The notes under the pieces: generated by a model
Seen by the model: only the letters and a program-made list of their open reading frames with translations
What the model was told of the DNA's origin: nothing
Database searches by the model: none
In this document: positions 22,184 through 33,755 of the stretch, in pieces
Numbering within the stretch: position 1 is the first letter of the stretch
Layout: every line of letters begins with the position of its first letter
Assembly (NCBI GenBank): GCA_016748015.1
Contig: JAAOMT010000566.1
Location: forward strand, 403,063 to 451,114
Length of the DNA: 48,052 nucleotides
Direction of reading: 5' to 3'
From: Geosiphon pyriformis
Taxonomy: Eukaryota; Glomeromycota; Glomeromycetes; Archaeosporales; Geosiphonaceae
Made by a program: the position numbers and the translations under genes

Positions 22184-25100
22184 TTAATTAAAAAGGAAGT
22201 AAACCATTAAAATTTTAATATAATTAGATAAAATGTATTTTATTCTTCACTATTAGAAAATTTTGAAATAACTATGTAAACTAGCTTTGTATTTAGTATT
22301 AAAAAATTAAAAAATTATTTTTGATCTAGCTTCAGCTAAAAGTTTTCAAAGACAACCTCAAAGAGAATAGCTTGATAAAAGATTAATCCGCTAGTGGGTG
22401 TTTTACCATGTTCGAAGAAATTTTTTTTCATGCAAGTTGCCCTCATTTCAGTTCGAAAAATAAATGAAGGCGGTAATATTTTTTTCATAATGTCAAATAA
22501 TCATTTATTAGATCCAACATGTACATGTATTAAAAATAAATGATGTGTTTATGTTTTAAATAAATAAAGAACATACCTTTCTGATTTAGATTTAGATTTA
22601 ATTTGAAACTTATGATGATATGAAACTTATTTTGATTTATTGTTTTAATTAAGTAAAATTATTCAAAAATAATTAGGGGTGGGAAATCAAATGATCGAGT
22701 CACATTTATCAGAAATTCCTTTATTATAATAATAATAATAATAATTATTATTCAGATGAGGGATTCATGAAAGTTTGAGTAAATACTCTCTCAAAATAAA
22801 ATTAGCTATTTTTACCATTTCTGGTAATAATCCAAAACAATATCTAATTTTTAAAGAGATTGTGGTCAAGAAAAAGCAAAAATTCACGCATGCTTCTATG
22901 GGAAAAAAAAGAAATGACGGTTGAATTTTGATGTCAGCTTAAAAGAATATTAGATTAGAAATTTGGCGCTGTTTGACAAGAAATTAAAGGGTTTGAAATT
23001 TTGCAAATATAGCTAGCTCTCAATTTACCATTATTAAAAGCTAATTATTTCAGCTCCGTTTGGAAGGGATATAATTTAAGTAATGGATCGGACCAACCTT
23101 TTAAAGGACCGGTAACAAATTTTGTTCCATTGAAAAAAAGTAGGGAAAAACATACCTTTTTGAACATTCTAGAACTATAATACAAACGAAAAAAGTCATA
23201 AATCTGTGTTAGTGAAAAGCAAATATCAGACTCTAGTTCAGAAAAATCTGGTCGTCAATTTTTTTCATCCTTCATGTTAATACTTGCTAATACCTTATCA
23301 GAAATATAAAATTAAATTAAAAATATTGACCATTTGAAATTCAATTGGCTCTCCAAAGTTACCTTCATTAATATATCCAAGTTAATGATAAAAAGATTAT
23401 TTCTTAACGTAAGCTTGATAATTTTCTATTTGAAAAACTATGCTCATAAACAATTATTATAGTTCATTTAAGAATAATTAAAGTTTCAGTTTTACACGAA
23501 ATATCAAACTAGTTTTATCAATTAATTTTAAAATAAAACAATGATTCATTTAAGTTATTCGACCATTTTGTTATTAATATATGTCAAAATTTAAACAGCA
23601 TAGAATTTTTTATTTATTAGTATAAAAAATAGAATTGTTTTTCAAAAAATGGTTAATCATACTTATCTTATTAAAAATAAATTTTTAAAGTAAAATTTAT
23701 ACATAAATAACTTTTCAAAATTTTTTTAGTTAAATAATTGTTGAATTCTAAATTAATTGACAAAATATTCAATCAATTTGCTCTATTTTTAATCAATCAT
23801 TTCATTATTACCCAATAATAAGATGGCCAGTTTGTCTAAGATACTGAAAACATTTTGGCAGATCAGTTATTATGTTGCTTAATTTATTTAATATGATTTT
23901 AATCAAAGAGGAAATGCCTAATGTTAAGCTGATCGCTTTGATTAATACTGCGAAAAAAAATACTTTTAAAGATACTAGTAAATCGAATTTCTGAAATATG
24001 TAAAAGCAAAAAATTCTTATAGATGATAATTTTCAGTTCTGAAAGAAACTTTAACATGAATACCTATCTTTGCCATTGAATTTTTAATCAAGGATGCTAT
24101 AAAGAAAAATAAAAAACTTTGGATCTTTTATAGAACATGAAAAATGCTTATAACTCAGTAGAATAGTCACATCTAAAATGGTGTTTTGAACAAATAAAAT
24201 AAAGGTTTTTAAAATTTTTTTAAAAAGCTGCACAATAACAGATACAATAGAATTATAACTTTATTTGGCTTTATTGAGGCTATATAGTTACAATAGTTAA
24301 TATAATGATAGTAATAAATTTAATCAAAAAATATCACTAGAACTGAATTTTAATCATTCTTTTATAGAAAAGTAAAATTTGTTATCTTGAATTACAATCA
24401 ACAATAATTTTTAAAACTCCAAAAATGTCATTTTTATTCTAAAATATTGACTTAATTAATTAATGAGTTTTGCAAAAATAATTCTTGTATGATATGATAA
24501 TTTTTTTGTTAATTGTTTTTCTATCTATTTTATTTTTGAAAATAAAGTTTAATTATAGCTTAACAAAAAACTTTAAATTAGATCAAAATTAAATACTTAT
24601 TAAAATTTTAAAATTCTTTTTATATTGTTTTTATCTTATTTTAAACAATAGTTTTCAAGTTTTTTTTTGAATAAAGGGTTTTATAAACTTTATCATCAAA
24701 ATAAAACCATCATGTTTTGCAAATAAAATTTTATTAAAAATATATTATACTTACCTTTCAATATTTAATATTATTTTTTGATTCTAAGTTTTTAATATAT
24801 TGAATAAGTCATTTTTTAAATAAAAAATATTTCTTTTATTAAAATACTTTTATTTATTGAAATATTTTCTTGCCCCTTCAAAGTTTTATTTACTTACTGA
24901 AAAAAATTTCATCTTATTCAAGACAAGTTTTTCATTTGTTATTGACAAGACACAATAAATAGAATATATCGGTTTAATAAATTCTTAAACTTATTTCGGC
25001 AGACTTGAAATTTGATTATCGTGCAGTTATTTTACCATTGTTGAGATCGACGTCTAAGTACGTGCATGTGGTGATTATGCATTCCAAAAAAAAAGGCAAG

Positions 25101-26040
25101 ATGCAACATCAAATGTGACTTTGAATTTGTGGCAATATTTACTAAATTTGTAAATTCAATTGAGCATTACCAATATAACTAACTTCATTCCATCAAGGAA
25201 ACAAATATTAAAAGCATGTCTTTATATTAGAATTAATTTTTTTTTCCATTGTTTACGATAATATAACCCCAAAGTTACACAAAATTCTTCAAGTTAATTT
25301 TGTAAATTATATTATATTTGTACATTTTTATCAAGAAATTAAAAGAAATAGGGATATTTGAAATGAAAAATATGAAATCATTATGATACTGAATATCTAT
25401 TTTATTATTTATTATTAAAAAATATAGAAATTATTAATAGGAAAAAATAGGAATTGAATTACTTTATTGAGTGTAATCCAACCATTATTTACTTACATAC
25501 AACATGTGCATAGTATATAATGGATGTGTCTCATGCACTTTTTAAACGTGATTAGCCTTCCGAAGGTTTTATCTGTAAACAAATTTTGAGTTCAAGTAAT
25601 GCTAGTTTATAATATTTTTATAGTAATGGTAAAACTACAACACTTAAATCAAATATAGATTTATTACAAAACAAAAATAAATTTAAACTAAAATCAACTT
25701 AATTTTTAGCACAAAATTTCGTTTTTTTATCCGATTCTAAAGTTAAATTAATACTGATAAATTTTTTTAATAAAAATTTATAATACTTTATCCTCATTTT
25801 TATTTTAAGACAAAAAATTTGTCAAATCAAACTCAGATAAAAATATATTCCAAAAATTTTTCTTTTATTGAAAATTTGTATGCTTTAAACTATTGATATA
25901 ATAAAAGTAAAATCAAATTTATCCCTTTCAATATCTTCAATATCACTGTAACTATATTTTCTAAGCTAATTTTACAAATCTCTACATGACTTATTACACT
26001 AATAATAAAATCTTTAGCAGATAACTACCTAATCACGAAT
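22184..26040. other. Long intergenic region without a supported gene
   Basis: About 3.9 kb, A+T-rich, with stops in all frames. A short ATA/ATT microsatellite lies near 22728-22752. I see no transposon ends, RNA gene or conserved coding patch. Confidence 0.6.
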
Positions 26041-26487
26041 CTACCACCATTGGCGCCACCACAGAGGGACACAAACAGCATAGGAACAACTGTAACAGTT
26101 ACTGGGAACAATAAGACATTGTTCACGATATCTTGACCAACAAAACCATTGTTGCCACCAGCTACAGCGACTAATGTAAGGGCACCAGCGGCAATACCGC
26201 TGCAGGCCTTTAGCAGATGGTTTATTTTCTTCCTCCTTTGGTTTTTCGGGAATCTGATGAAGTGGCGTCACATCATTATCCTTATTTTCAACGTAGTTAG
26301 GAAATCCTCCACTTCCTCCATCTCCTCCCGCAGAAATGGGATTATAAAGACCTGGATTGGCTTGTAAGGGATTGCCTTGGAATCCTTGTGGCTCTGGTTG
26401 AGCTTTCACCTCAGTCAAGGTATTAATAGCGATTAAGGCAAAGAGCAAAATAGTGATAAGAAAAAGATTAAAAGTTTTCTTGAACAT
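26041..26487 (-). CDS. Small secreted Trp/Cys-rich protein with Opy2-like module
   Basis: A 148-residue intronless protein. The signal peptide is residues 1-30 (KTFNLFLITILLFALIAINT, cleavage near VKA-QP). A Gly/Pro-rich and then acidic linker (about 31-95) leads to a C-terminal module with eight cysteines: C-x2-C-x5-C-x7-C-x7-C-x6-C-x2-C-x4-C. Between them lie SWWQQWF and a terminal WWRQWW. The last four cysteines (C-x6-C-x2-C-x4-C, with LIVP after the first) match the modules of the genes at 30295-33461. The spacing resembles the eight-Cys Opy2 N-terminal domain (Pfam Opy2). The protein is a close paralogue of the gene at 28811, in divergent orientation. A candidate effector or wall protein; function unknown. 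Confidence 0.85.
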   Translation of the reverse strand: MFKKTFNLFLITILLFALIAINTLTEVKAQPEPQGFQGNPLQANPGLYNPISAGGDGGSGGFPNYVENKDNDVTPLHQIPEKPKEEENKPSAKGLQRYCRWCPYISRCSWWQQWFCWSRYREQCLIVPSNCYSCSYAVCVPLWWRQWW

Positions 26488-26576
26488 TTTGAAAAGTAAA
26501 TCTTCAGAAATAACAAATGAAAAATATTTATTTGAGTTCTAAGGATGAATTTAAAAATTATTCGACTGAGGTGGTC

Positions 26577-26585
26577 TTTATATAA
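26577..26585 (-). promoter_or_regulatory. TATA box shared with the paralogous gene at 28811
   Basis: On the minus strand the sequence is TTATATAAAGACCACCTCAG, about 90 bases before the ATG at 26487. The same block (TATATAAGACCCCCTCA) precedes the paralogue. Further shared 5' UTR words are ATTCATCCTT/AATCATCCTT and GAAGATT...CTTT.CAAA just before the ATG. Confidence 0.65.
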
Positions 26586-26590
26586 GAACC

Positions 26591-28690
26591 AAAAGATCAT
26601 TTTATTTTTAACTAAAATTTATCATCTGAGCTTTTCTCTAAAAGGGAGTTTCATAGAATGCACAACAATGAAAAAAGTCTTTCATTAATCGAATTTCGAA
26701 ATAAATATAAACAAAAAACTTGGGTTTTTTGATATAAAATAATATAGCTGGAAATCTTAAAAGTTTATTAATTTTAACTAATCATGCATATGCAAAGCTA
26801 AAATGATTGCGCATTTATCAAAAATAGTTTCCTTTATAGAAGGAAATTTTGATACTAGATCCATATTTATTTCTCTCAATGAAAATTAGAAATTTCATTG
26901 TCCCATTTAGTAATTAAGGTGGGAAAATTTCTAAATTAGAAGATTATTTAAGGTTTGCAAATCAACCTTTATTTGTAATAAAATATCTTTTATAATTTGT
27001 CAAATTTAAATATTTTAATATAATTGGTGAAAAATTGGATTATTCAGAATAGGAATAGTTCAAGATATTTTTAAATAGCGGCTAAGGGTATAGAAAATAA
27101 AAATATTAAATAGGTTACAACCAATTTATAAATAAAAACTTTTATCCAATAAAATTGTCTATGTGATTCATAATGCTGAGAATAGGAGAGGGTTCGTTTA
27201 ATTGGCATCTTTGTCGATTCTTTTTTCTTCAATTTATTCTTATACTCTAACAATAATTTTCAAACCAATACCGAGAAAAAAAGTGATTCTTATTGGTTTA
27301 TAAATATTGCTTCATGACAAATTATATTTAAAAATTCATATTTTTAAAAAGCTATCTATTTAACTAGTGTTTAAAAGATTCTAAAATCAGATTTGAACCA
27401 TAATCAAGACTTTAGATTTTAGTCAAAAAACTGTTTCTCTGTTTAATGTTTTCTTAAAGATATATTGAGTCATTAATTTAATTATGCTAGCTTCTAAAAT
27501 GTTAACATAATTTTGGAAACTTGGGATTTATTGATATAATTTTTTTTACCCTTTACAATTAGAAAATTTTGAAACTAAATCATAAATTGAGGACGCGAGC
27601 TCAATAGTTAGCTATTTTCAAATTATTTTTAGATTTAACAGATATAAAATTCAGAAATGTTTCTTCAGCTATAGAATATGAAATGCAATAGATTCTAGAA
27701 TGTTCACTCGGGCTCGAAGTTTTCTTACTTTGTTTTTTTTGTGAAAAGTTAAAATCGGCATCAAAAGTTCGTAATTGACAGAATTAATTTAGAAATTTTC
27801 ATAGTAAACTGTTGAACCATACAGAAATTTTCAGAAAAACAAGTTAGATTAATTTTAATTTGACTATAAAATAACAATTAATCACTGAAAAGGTTTGTTC
27901 GAATGATTCGATAGTCTGTGCAAAAAAACCGGAAATACCCTTTATTGAAGAATAGATAAGATAAAAAATATTGCAGATATATTGTGAGAAGAAAATAATC
28001 CAAATTTCATGTGAGTATGAAAATTGCCAAATTTAGAAAAGCATACACTCAAGACGATTATGATTGGAAGTACATTGATTGTATCAAGAGGATATAAACT
28101 TTAGTGTAACTCTCAATTTTACACGAAATTTATGTTTTATTCTGTGAATTAAAATTACTGCCTCTCGCTTGATAAAGATAATTTTTTTGGAGATTAGCCC
28201 ATCATTGTGAAATTATGATAGAGATCTACAATTGATGAGATAAATATAGAAAGACATTTTTAAATGACTAATTCGTAAAATTTTCAGACTATTTAATGCA
28301 GCTTTTCAAAAAATGACTATAAGAATTTTGGTTGAGGGCTTTCAATCAAAATTCCCTTTATTAACTGAGAACGTATATCAATTTTATTTTTAGGAGTTCT
28401 TAAGCTCTCATGGGAAAATTCTAAAAATTTTAGCACAATACACCTCTATTAATTTTAGAAGTGCTAAACTAATTTTATCTTTGGACTCCTACTGGGAAGA
28501 TGGGGGGTTCACTTAAAAGCTTGAAAACCTATTCTTAATTTGTTAATTTTCATAGTTTACAAAATTTAACGACAATGAAATTAACGTAAACTGGAGAACT
28601 CACTTAGATGGAGTCTTTGTTAGATGCAGCTTATCTTTTAGTCAATTTTAATATTCATAAAAACAAAATCTCCATCTTTCTTAATGATAA
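26591..28690. other. Intergenic region between the divergent paralogues
   Basis: About 2.1 kb separating two divergently transcribed secreted-protein genes. Apart from the promoter blocks at each edge I see nothing coding. A few 60-codon open stretches have poor composition and no family resemblance. Confidence 0.55.
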
Positions 28691-28697
28691 AATTTGC

Positions 28698-28705
28698 TAT
28701 ATAAG
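28698..28705 (+). promoter_or_regulatory. TATA box of the Trp/Cys-rich gene
   Basis: TATATAAG followed by ACCCCCTCA, about 110 bases upstream of the ATG at 28811. The match to the promoter of the gene at 26487 extends beyond the TATA element, which supports duplication of the promoter together with the gene. Confidence 0.65.
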
Positions 28706-28810
28706 ACCCCCTCAACCCATCAAATTTCAAATCATCCTTGAAAACAGAAGCATAAACAGAAACAAAGTAAAAAAACCCTTAAATTACTAGTTTTAAAGAT
28801 TCTTTCAAAA

Positions 28811-29254
28811 ATGACCAATAAAACTTTTAATTTATTTTTCGTGGCTATTTTCCTTTTGGCTTTAATTGCTGTCAACACCTTGACCGTGGTCACGGCCCAA
28901 GGTGGGTTTGATCCAGTTCCAGCCACTCCAGGAAATCCAGGAGGCTCAAGCAAAGATCCATCTGGCACTTCTTATCCTAGTTATGTTGCGAACACTAACA
29001 ATGATCCTACACCATCGGAGGAGAATCCACCAGAAGATAATGGTCAAGCAGATGGACACCCGAATGCAAACTTCAATGGAGTTGTGAGTGGGCCGCAAGG
29101 GTTTGGGTGGGGTTGCATTACTTGTGGTTGGACATCATCATACTGTAGTTGGTGGCAAAGATGGTTTTGCTGGACGCACTATCATAAGCAATGTATTGTT
29201 ACACGTAAAACCTGTTATCTTTGTCCTAAAGCTATTTGTGTTCGCTGGTGGTAG
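28811..29254 (+). CDS. Small secreted Trp/Cys-rich protein, paralogue
   Basis: A 147-residue intronless protein with signal peptide 1-29 (KTFNLFFVAIFLLALIAVNT, cleavage near VTA-QG). A Pro/Gly/Asn-rich acidic linker follows, then an eight-Cys module: C-x2-C-x6-C-x7-C-x7-C-x6-C-x2-C-x4-C. The module contains SWWQRWF and ends with RWW at the C-terminus. Signal peptide and Cys module are well conserved with the protein at 26041, while the linker has diverged almost completely. That is the pattern expected for a secreted protein whose folded tail is under constraint. There is no KDEL-like signal and no further membrane segment. Function is unknown; a secreted effector or wall-associated role is inferred. 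Confidence 0.85.
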   Translation: MTNKTFNLFFVAIFLLALIAVNTLTVVTAQGGFDPVPATPGNPGGSSKDPSGTSYPSYVANTNNDPTPSEENPPEDNGQADGHPNANFNGVVSGPQGFGWGCITCGWTSSYCSWWQRWFCWTHYHKQCIVTRKTCYLCPKAICVRWW

Positions 29255-30294
29255 TAATTAAGCTTAACGTTTGGCAATTGAAGTTCAATATCAGCTAATT
29301 TTGTATTTTAAATGTAGCCAAAAATTTTAGCAAATTTATTTAAAAGTTTCCCTAGTTTTTTTAAAATTTAAAATTTATATCGAAAGCGTAATTGCTATAT
29401 ATTTATTTGTGAAATTTCAATAAATATTGGCTAAAAAAAACATATCATTTAATTTCCGATCCGCCCTCTGCGAATTACACTTTTTAATTTAAAATGTTGG
29501 ATAAGCGTTTTTGTGTGTAAATGGAAATAGTTATCACTCCCATTTCATATTTCATTGGCTGAAAATCATTTAATATGCTAAAAAAAGAATCTAGAATTTT
29601 CTTATCTGCAATCCTATAATCTTTAAAGTTCTGATGAAAACGGTCCTATTTTTAAAAATTTAGAAGGAGATGAATAAGACTTTTTGATTTATCACTGAAA
29701 TTTTAGGATCTCTACCTCTTTATAGCAGGCTCAAAAGGATGCCAGATTGGGCAAAGGTGAGCTTTTTTGACTCAAAAGTTTTATATATTTTAAAAATGTT
29801 AAGATTCAAATAGCCCGATTCTAAATAAGTAGAAAAGTTTTTTCAAAAGGCAATTCTCAGACAAGGTAGAAAGGTCGCAAAGACACTAAAAAACTAAAAT
29901 TTGCATCGTAAAAATCTACGGAAATGAATGATTTGATTAAGGTTTCATTAATTCTCATAAATAGAGATACAGGGGAGTAAACAGGATAAAATTTATGAAT
30001 CAGGAATTCCTGATTTATTGATTAAAATAAAAGAATTCTCTAAATGGGAAAAGGAATATTAGTAAAACACCCAAGATATGACTTCGCTAAATATAGTCTC
30101 CTAAAGTTTATTCAATAATCTAAAGAGTTATTTTGATTCTTATCATATGTAAAAATTTATTTGAAGTGAAGTTTTATATCAAAAGAAACAATATCAGAAA
30201 GATTGTCGTTTTCTAAACACCTTGTTTAAGTCGTAATGAGTTATAAAGTAACTTTCTGTCATTTTAAGAATTGCACTATTGTCTAAGCCCACTA
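29255..30294. other. Intergenic region between convergent genes
   Basis: About 1 kb between the ends of a plus-strand and a minus-strand gene. No coding signal, repeat or element was recognised. Confidence 0.6.
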
Positions 30295-32108
30295 TTAAAA
30301 ACCTCCATTCCCAGCATCATTACTTATACTCTCAATACTAGGATTTTGGAGATCATCATTTAGAACAATACTATCATTTCTTTGGGAAAGATGTCGCAAT
30401 ATTTCATTCACATGTGGGTCTTCTACTGCTGACTTATCAATTTTCGAGTAAATTGGATTATCTTGGGGTTGCTCTTGAAACAAAGTCATTTGATCTGCCA
30501 TATTTTCTTCGGCTGCTTCTAGAGTGAATGCTGGTTGATAAGGAATACCAGTAGACGCAATATCAGTGCTCATAGAACTTATATGATTGTATTTTGAAAT
30601 ATCTAAAGGATCGATTTCAACAAATGTAGAAATTGGAGGCGAGAAAGGTCGTATGACCCTATAAAGTGGGTCATTTTCTGAATTCTGCTCAAATGGTTGA
30701 CTCATTTCACTTTTGTCATAGGATGACTGAGGATTTGAGGTTTTTGGTTTATTGCTTTCAAGGCTCTTTTCTCTCATCTCGGGGGGCTGCGATCGATGAG
30801 CTTGTATCTTGATGGACGATATCTCTCTATTATTAGACGGTACTGAAATTTGTGTTTCCACTTCAGACTCTTATAAAATTATTAAAAATTTTCAGCTAGG
30901 TAAAATTTATCAACGAACCTTTCGAACAAGTTATTGATCCACAGTTATTACAAGTGGGCTCTTTAATAGTACAGAACTCTCCTGAAGCACACGAATCTTT
31001 GGTGCAAGCAATACATTTCAAACATTTCTCTTGAATATTTGATTTAACTAATGACTTTGTGTCGTTTTTCTTCATCTCAAGACTCTTTTCTTTTGATCAT
31101 AGTATAAAAAAAATCTAAATTAATAAAAAGCAATATGAAAAATGAGATGCAGCAGAAAACTTAATCAATAATACCAATTGTTGAAATTACAGGGGGAAAT
31201 TCACAAGTAACACTTCCACAGTCCATACATGTTGCCGGAATAACTTTGCAAATTTGACCTTCTTTACATGTGTGATCTTTACATTGGGGTTGCAGCACTG
31301 AGCATTTTAAACACCCTGGTTGTAATGTGGGGAGGTTGAGCTTGGGAATTTCAGCACAATAGGCTTCACCGCAAGTATTACAATTTCTTGGTTTGTATAT
31401 GCACTGCTGTCCTTCTAAGCAATCTGGACAAATTGGTTCTTTTGCCCTAGAGCAATCGCGGCAATTTTTGGCTGCAAAATAATTTGAAAAAGGGTTATAG
31501 CAAATCCCGTTTCATATGAAAATTGAGATCCACCAACCTTCTGGTTCTTCAACTTTAATTTCATCTATCGGAATAAATTTGTTTAAAATTCGTGAAAGGT
31601 TAAAATGTAGCAATTAATTGATCAATAAATACCTTTTTTTAGACACAAGACACCCCCGCAATCATTACATTTAACGTCCAATAACACACAAATCTCATCG
31701 TCGTCACAAACGCCCTTTTGACAAACGGGATCATTACACTTTTTGCACTTTGCAGGTCGATTCATGAAAGCATCACGCTTTTCACATTGCACCGTGTCAC
31801 AGTTTTTACACGTTCTACCTTGACGTACACATTGTTCATCATTATTGCAAGCTGGACATTGCGGGGGTTTGGTGCAGATTGCACATTGTTCTGGAAGAGA
31901 TTGTCAGATGAAAATTAAATAATTTTTTTCCCTTAATTTTTATTGATACATTTCTTGTTTTGAAAGCAAAATTCAAACAAAAGTCATTCCTTTTCTTGCA
32001 AATACCATTTGAAATTCCAGGTAGTCCTATGACTGACTTCACTAGAGAGAATAAAGCTATGGAAATAATCCATAAAGCTACGACTCTATGGGAAATATGT
32101 ATAGCCAT
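30295..32108 (-). CDS. Secreted protein with five Opy2-like Cys modules, six exons
   Basis: Exons by splice sites and phase: 32108-32006, 31890-31633, 31564-31538, 31471-31175, 31089-30919, 30869-30295; total 476 residues. All five introns are GT-AG and phase 1. Residues 1-29 are a signal peptide. Five modules follow (about 37-70, 83-117, 133-168, 183-219, 251-283), each C-x2-C-x(2-7)-C-x(2-4)-C-x5-C-x6-C-x2-C-x4-C. The eight-Cys pattern resembles the Opy2 N-terminal domain; yeast Opy2 is a membrane anchor that recruits Ste50 in osmosensing. Here no transmembrane segment follows. Residues 284-476 are a polar, Ser/Pro/acidic, probably disordered tail. The protein may therefore be secreted or wall-bound rather than a signalling anchor. 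Upstream exons at 33035-33461 could splice to exon 2 in frame. Confidence 0.75.
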
Positions 32109-33034
32109 TGATATCGACCTTTTGAAAAAGCGATTTTCTGGCTGAAATTTTTAATGAAATAGTACAAGCTGTTTTTTGATGCGTTTATTATAAATTGCAG
32201 ACCTTAATTGCAAAAAAGGTATTACTATAATAAGCTATATATTCAGAAATAAAAACAAGATTTCTTTTAGTGTTTTCCCGTTTTAAATATTGTTTTCTCT
32301 ATCGAGGAGAATGTAAATTATGTATGCTAGATAAACAAAACCAGTTTATTAAATTAGTATTCTGATTAACTAATTTTGACCGGTCATACTATAAAGATTG
32401 AGGTAAATAATTTGGTCAACACCGCAAATTGATATCGAAATTATGTTTTTGTTTGGGAAAATATGCGTTGAGGGATTCATGTCGGAAAAAAATTGGGGTA
32501 CAAACATTCGATGAATGAATGATCACTCGAATCTCTACAATAGCTGACTTTCATGATTTTGTATTTGATGTCAAAACCTGATCAGTAACTAAATGATGTA
32601 TTTTCATACTTTATATGGAAACAATTTCGGATGTTTTTTTAAGATCAAATGAAAATTTTGTTTTTCCGAGATAAGAAAACTTTTTTTTTTGCTCTAGCAA
32701 TGACAAGTTTTTTAATTACCCTCCCTATCACCTTTATAAAATAATTATTTCAATATACATGTATATACCAGAAAGGGTGAAGATTTCTTTTCCGTTATAG
32801 CATTATCACCTGTGTATTCCTTGAGTAATTCATTCTAATTAATAACTATTCTCCCAAATTTAACCATCCAATCGCATACTACTACATTTGCGTTTTCCAA
32901 AACACTTTTTTGATTTGGAAACTTTTGAATTTAGATGTTTCATCCCTCAATAACATCAAGACATTGGGTTTAAAGTTTAGAATTATAAAAAAAGTTTAAA
33001 ATCAACATTTTCAATTTTTAAAAGTATTGTAATT
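32109..33034. other. Region between the two Opy2-like transcription units
   Basis: No exon was recognised. It is either the promoter of the five-module gene (TTTATAATAAACG lies near 32190 on the minus strand) or, if the upstream exons splice to 31890, part of a 1158-base intron. Confidence 0.45.
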
Positions 33035-33461
33035 TCAAACACACTCACCATTCTTTTTCACATCTTCTGTGGGTTGGCAGAGAATATATCCACAAGCATT
33101 GCAAGTTTGTGGAACTATGACACACACTTTTCCTCCACTGCATCGATTTGCCGTACATTGAGGAGCTAATAAACAACTCACACAAATATTTCTTTCAACA
33201 TTGTTATAAATGTCGTCAGATATATTCTTGGATCCGACTTTTCAAAGATTCAGAAGATTGACATTGCAAGCAAGTTTATGAAAAGGAAAGAGAGATTGGA
33301 GTCTGTTAAAATTGAAAGTTTTACCATTGATCAGAAGATTAAAAATTTGACATACCTAAAGTATTTTGTACTTTGAGGACTTTGGCACGTGTTGTAAAAA
33401 TTTCTGCTAGTAAGATTATGACTATTGAAACGATCAGTATGTTGTAATTTTTTTTTGCCAT
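33035..33461 (-). CDS. Signal peptide plus one Opy2-like module: small gene or alternative 5' end
   Basis: Exon 1 is 33461-33356 and encodes 35 residues of signal peptide and pro-sequence (KKNYNILIVSIVIILLAEIF). The GT-AG intron is phase 1. Exon 2 starts at 33165 and encodes one module with six cysteines, C-x4-C-x5-C-x6-C-x2-C-x4-C, including VIVPQT and NACGYIL; the first C-x2-C is missing. Read straight on, the frame ends at TGA (33037-33035), giving a 78-residue protein. A good donor (GTGAGT) after 33049 is again phase 1 and could join the acceptor at 31890, skipping the first exon of the five-module gene and giving a six-module form with a different signal peptide. The sequence alone cannot decide between the two. 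Confidence 0.6.
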
Positions 33462-33755
33462 TTTCAAAACGAGATTCAAGTAAAAAGTTTGCATTGACAA
33501 AGAATAGAAAGTTTTAATTTTTTGATATCATTTTTTTTTTGCAATTTGTTTCGAATTTATATTCGAAAACTTTTTAATTGTAAAAATTAAATATTTCTAT
33601 ATCTGTTAATATCTTAACCTTTAATTGAGATAAATTTAAATCCATGATCCTTTTGTTTATAATTATATGAACTTTTTTTAGTCTTCAATTTTGAATAATT
33701 TGAAAATACATTTCTACTTACAAAAATATTTCGGTTAACTCCAAGATTGCATAAT

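Noticed and set aside
28608-28790. 60-codon open frame just before the Trp/Cys-rich gene
   Set aside because: It overlaps the promoter and 5' UTR conserved with the paralogue and has no family resemblance.
31718-31918. Plus-strand open frame in the Opy2-like gene
   Set aside because: It is the antisense of a Cys-rich exon whose minus-strand frame has regular Cys spacing and fits splice phases.
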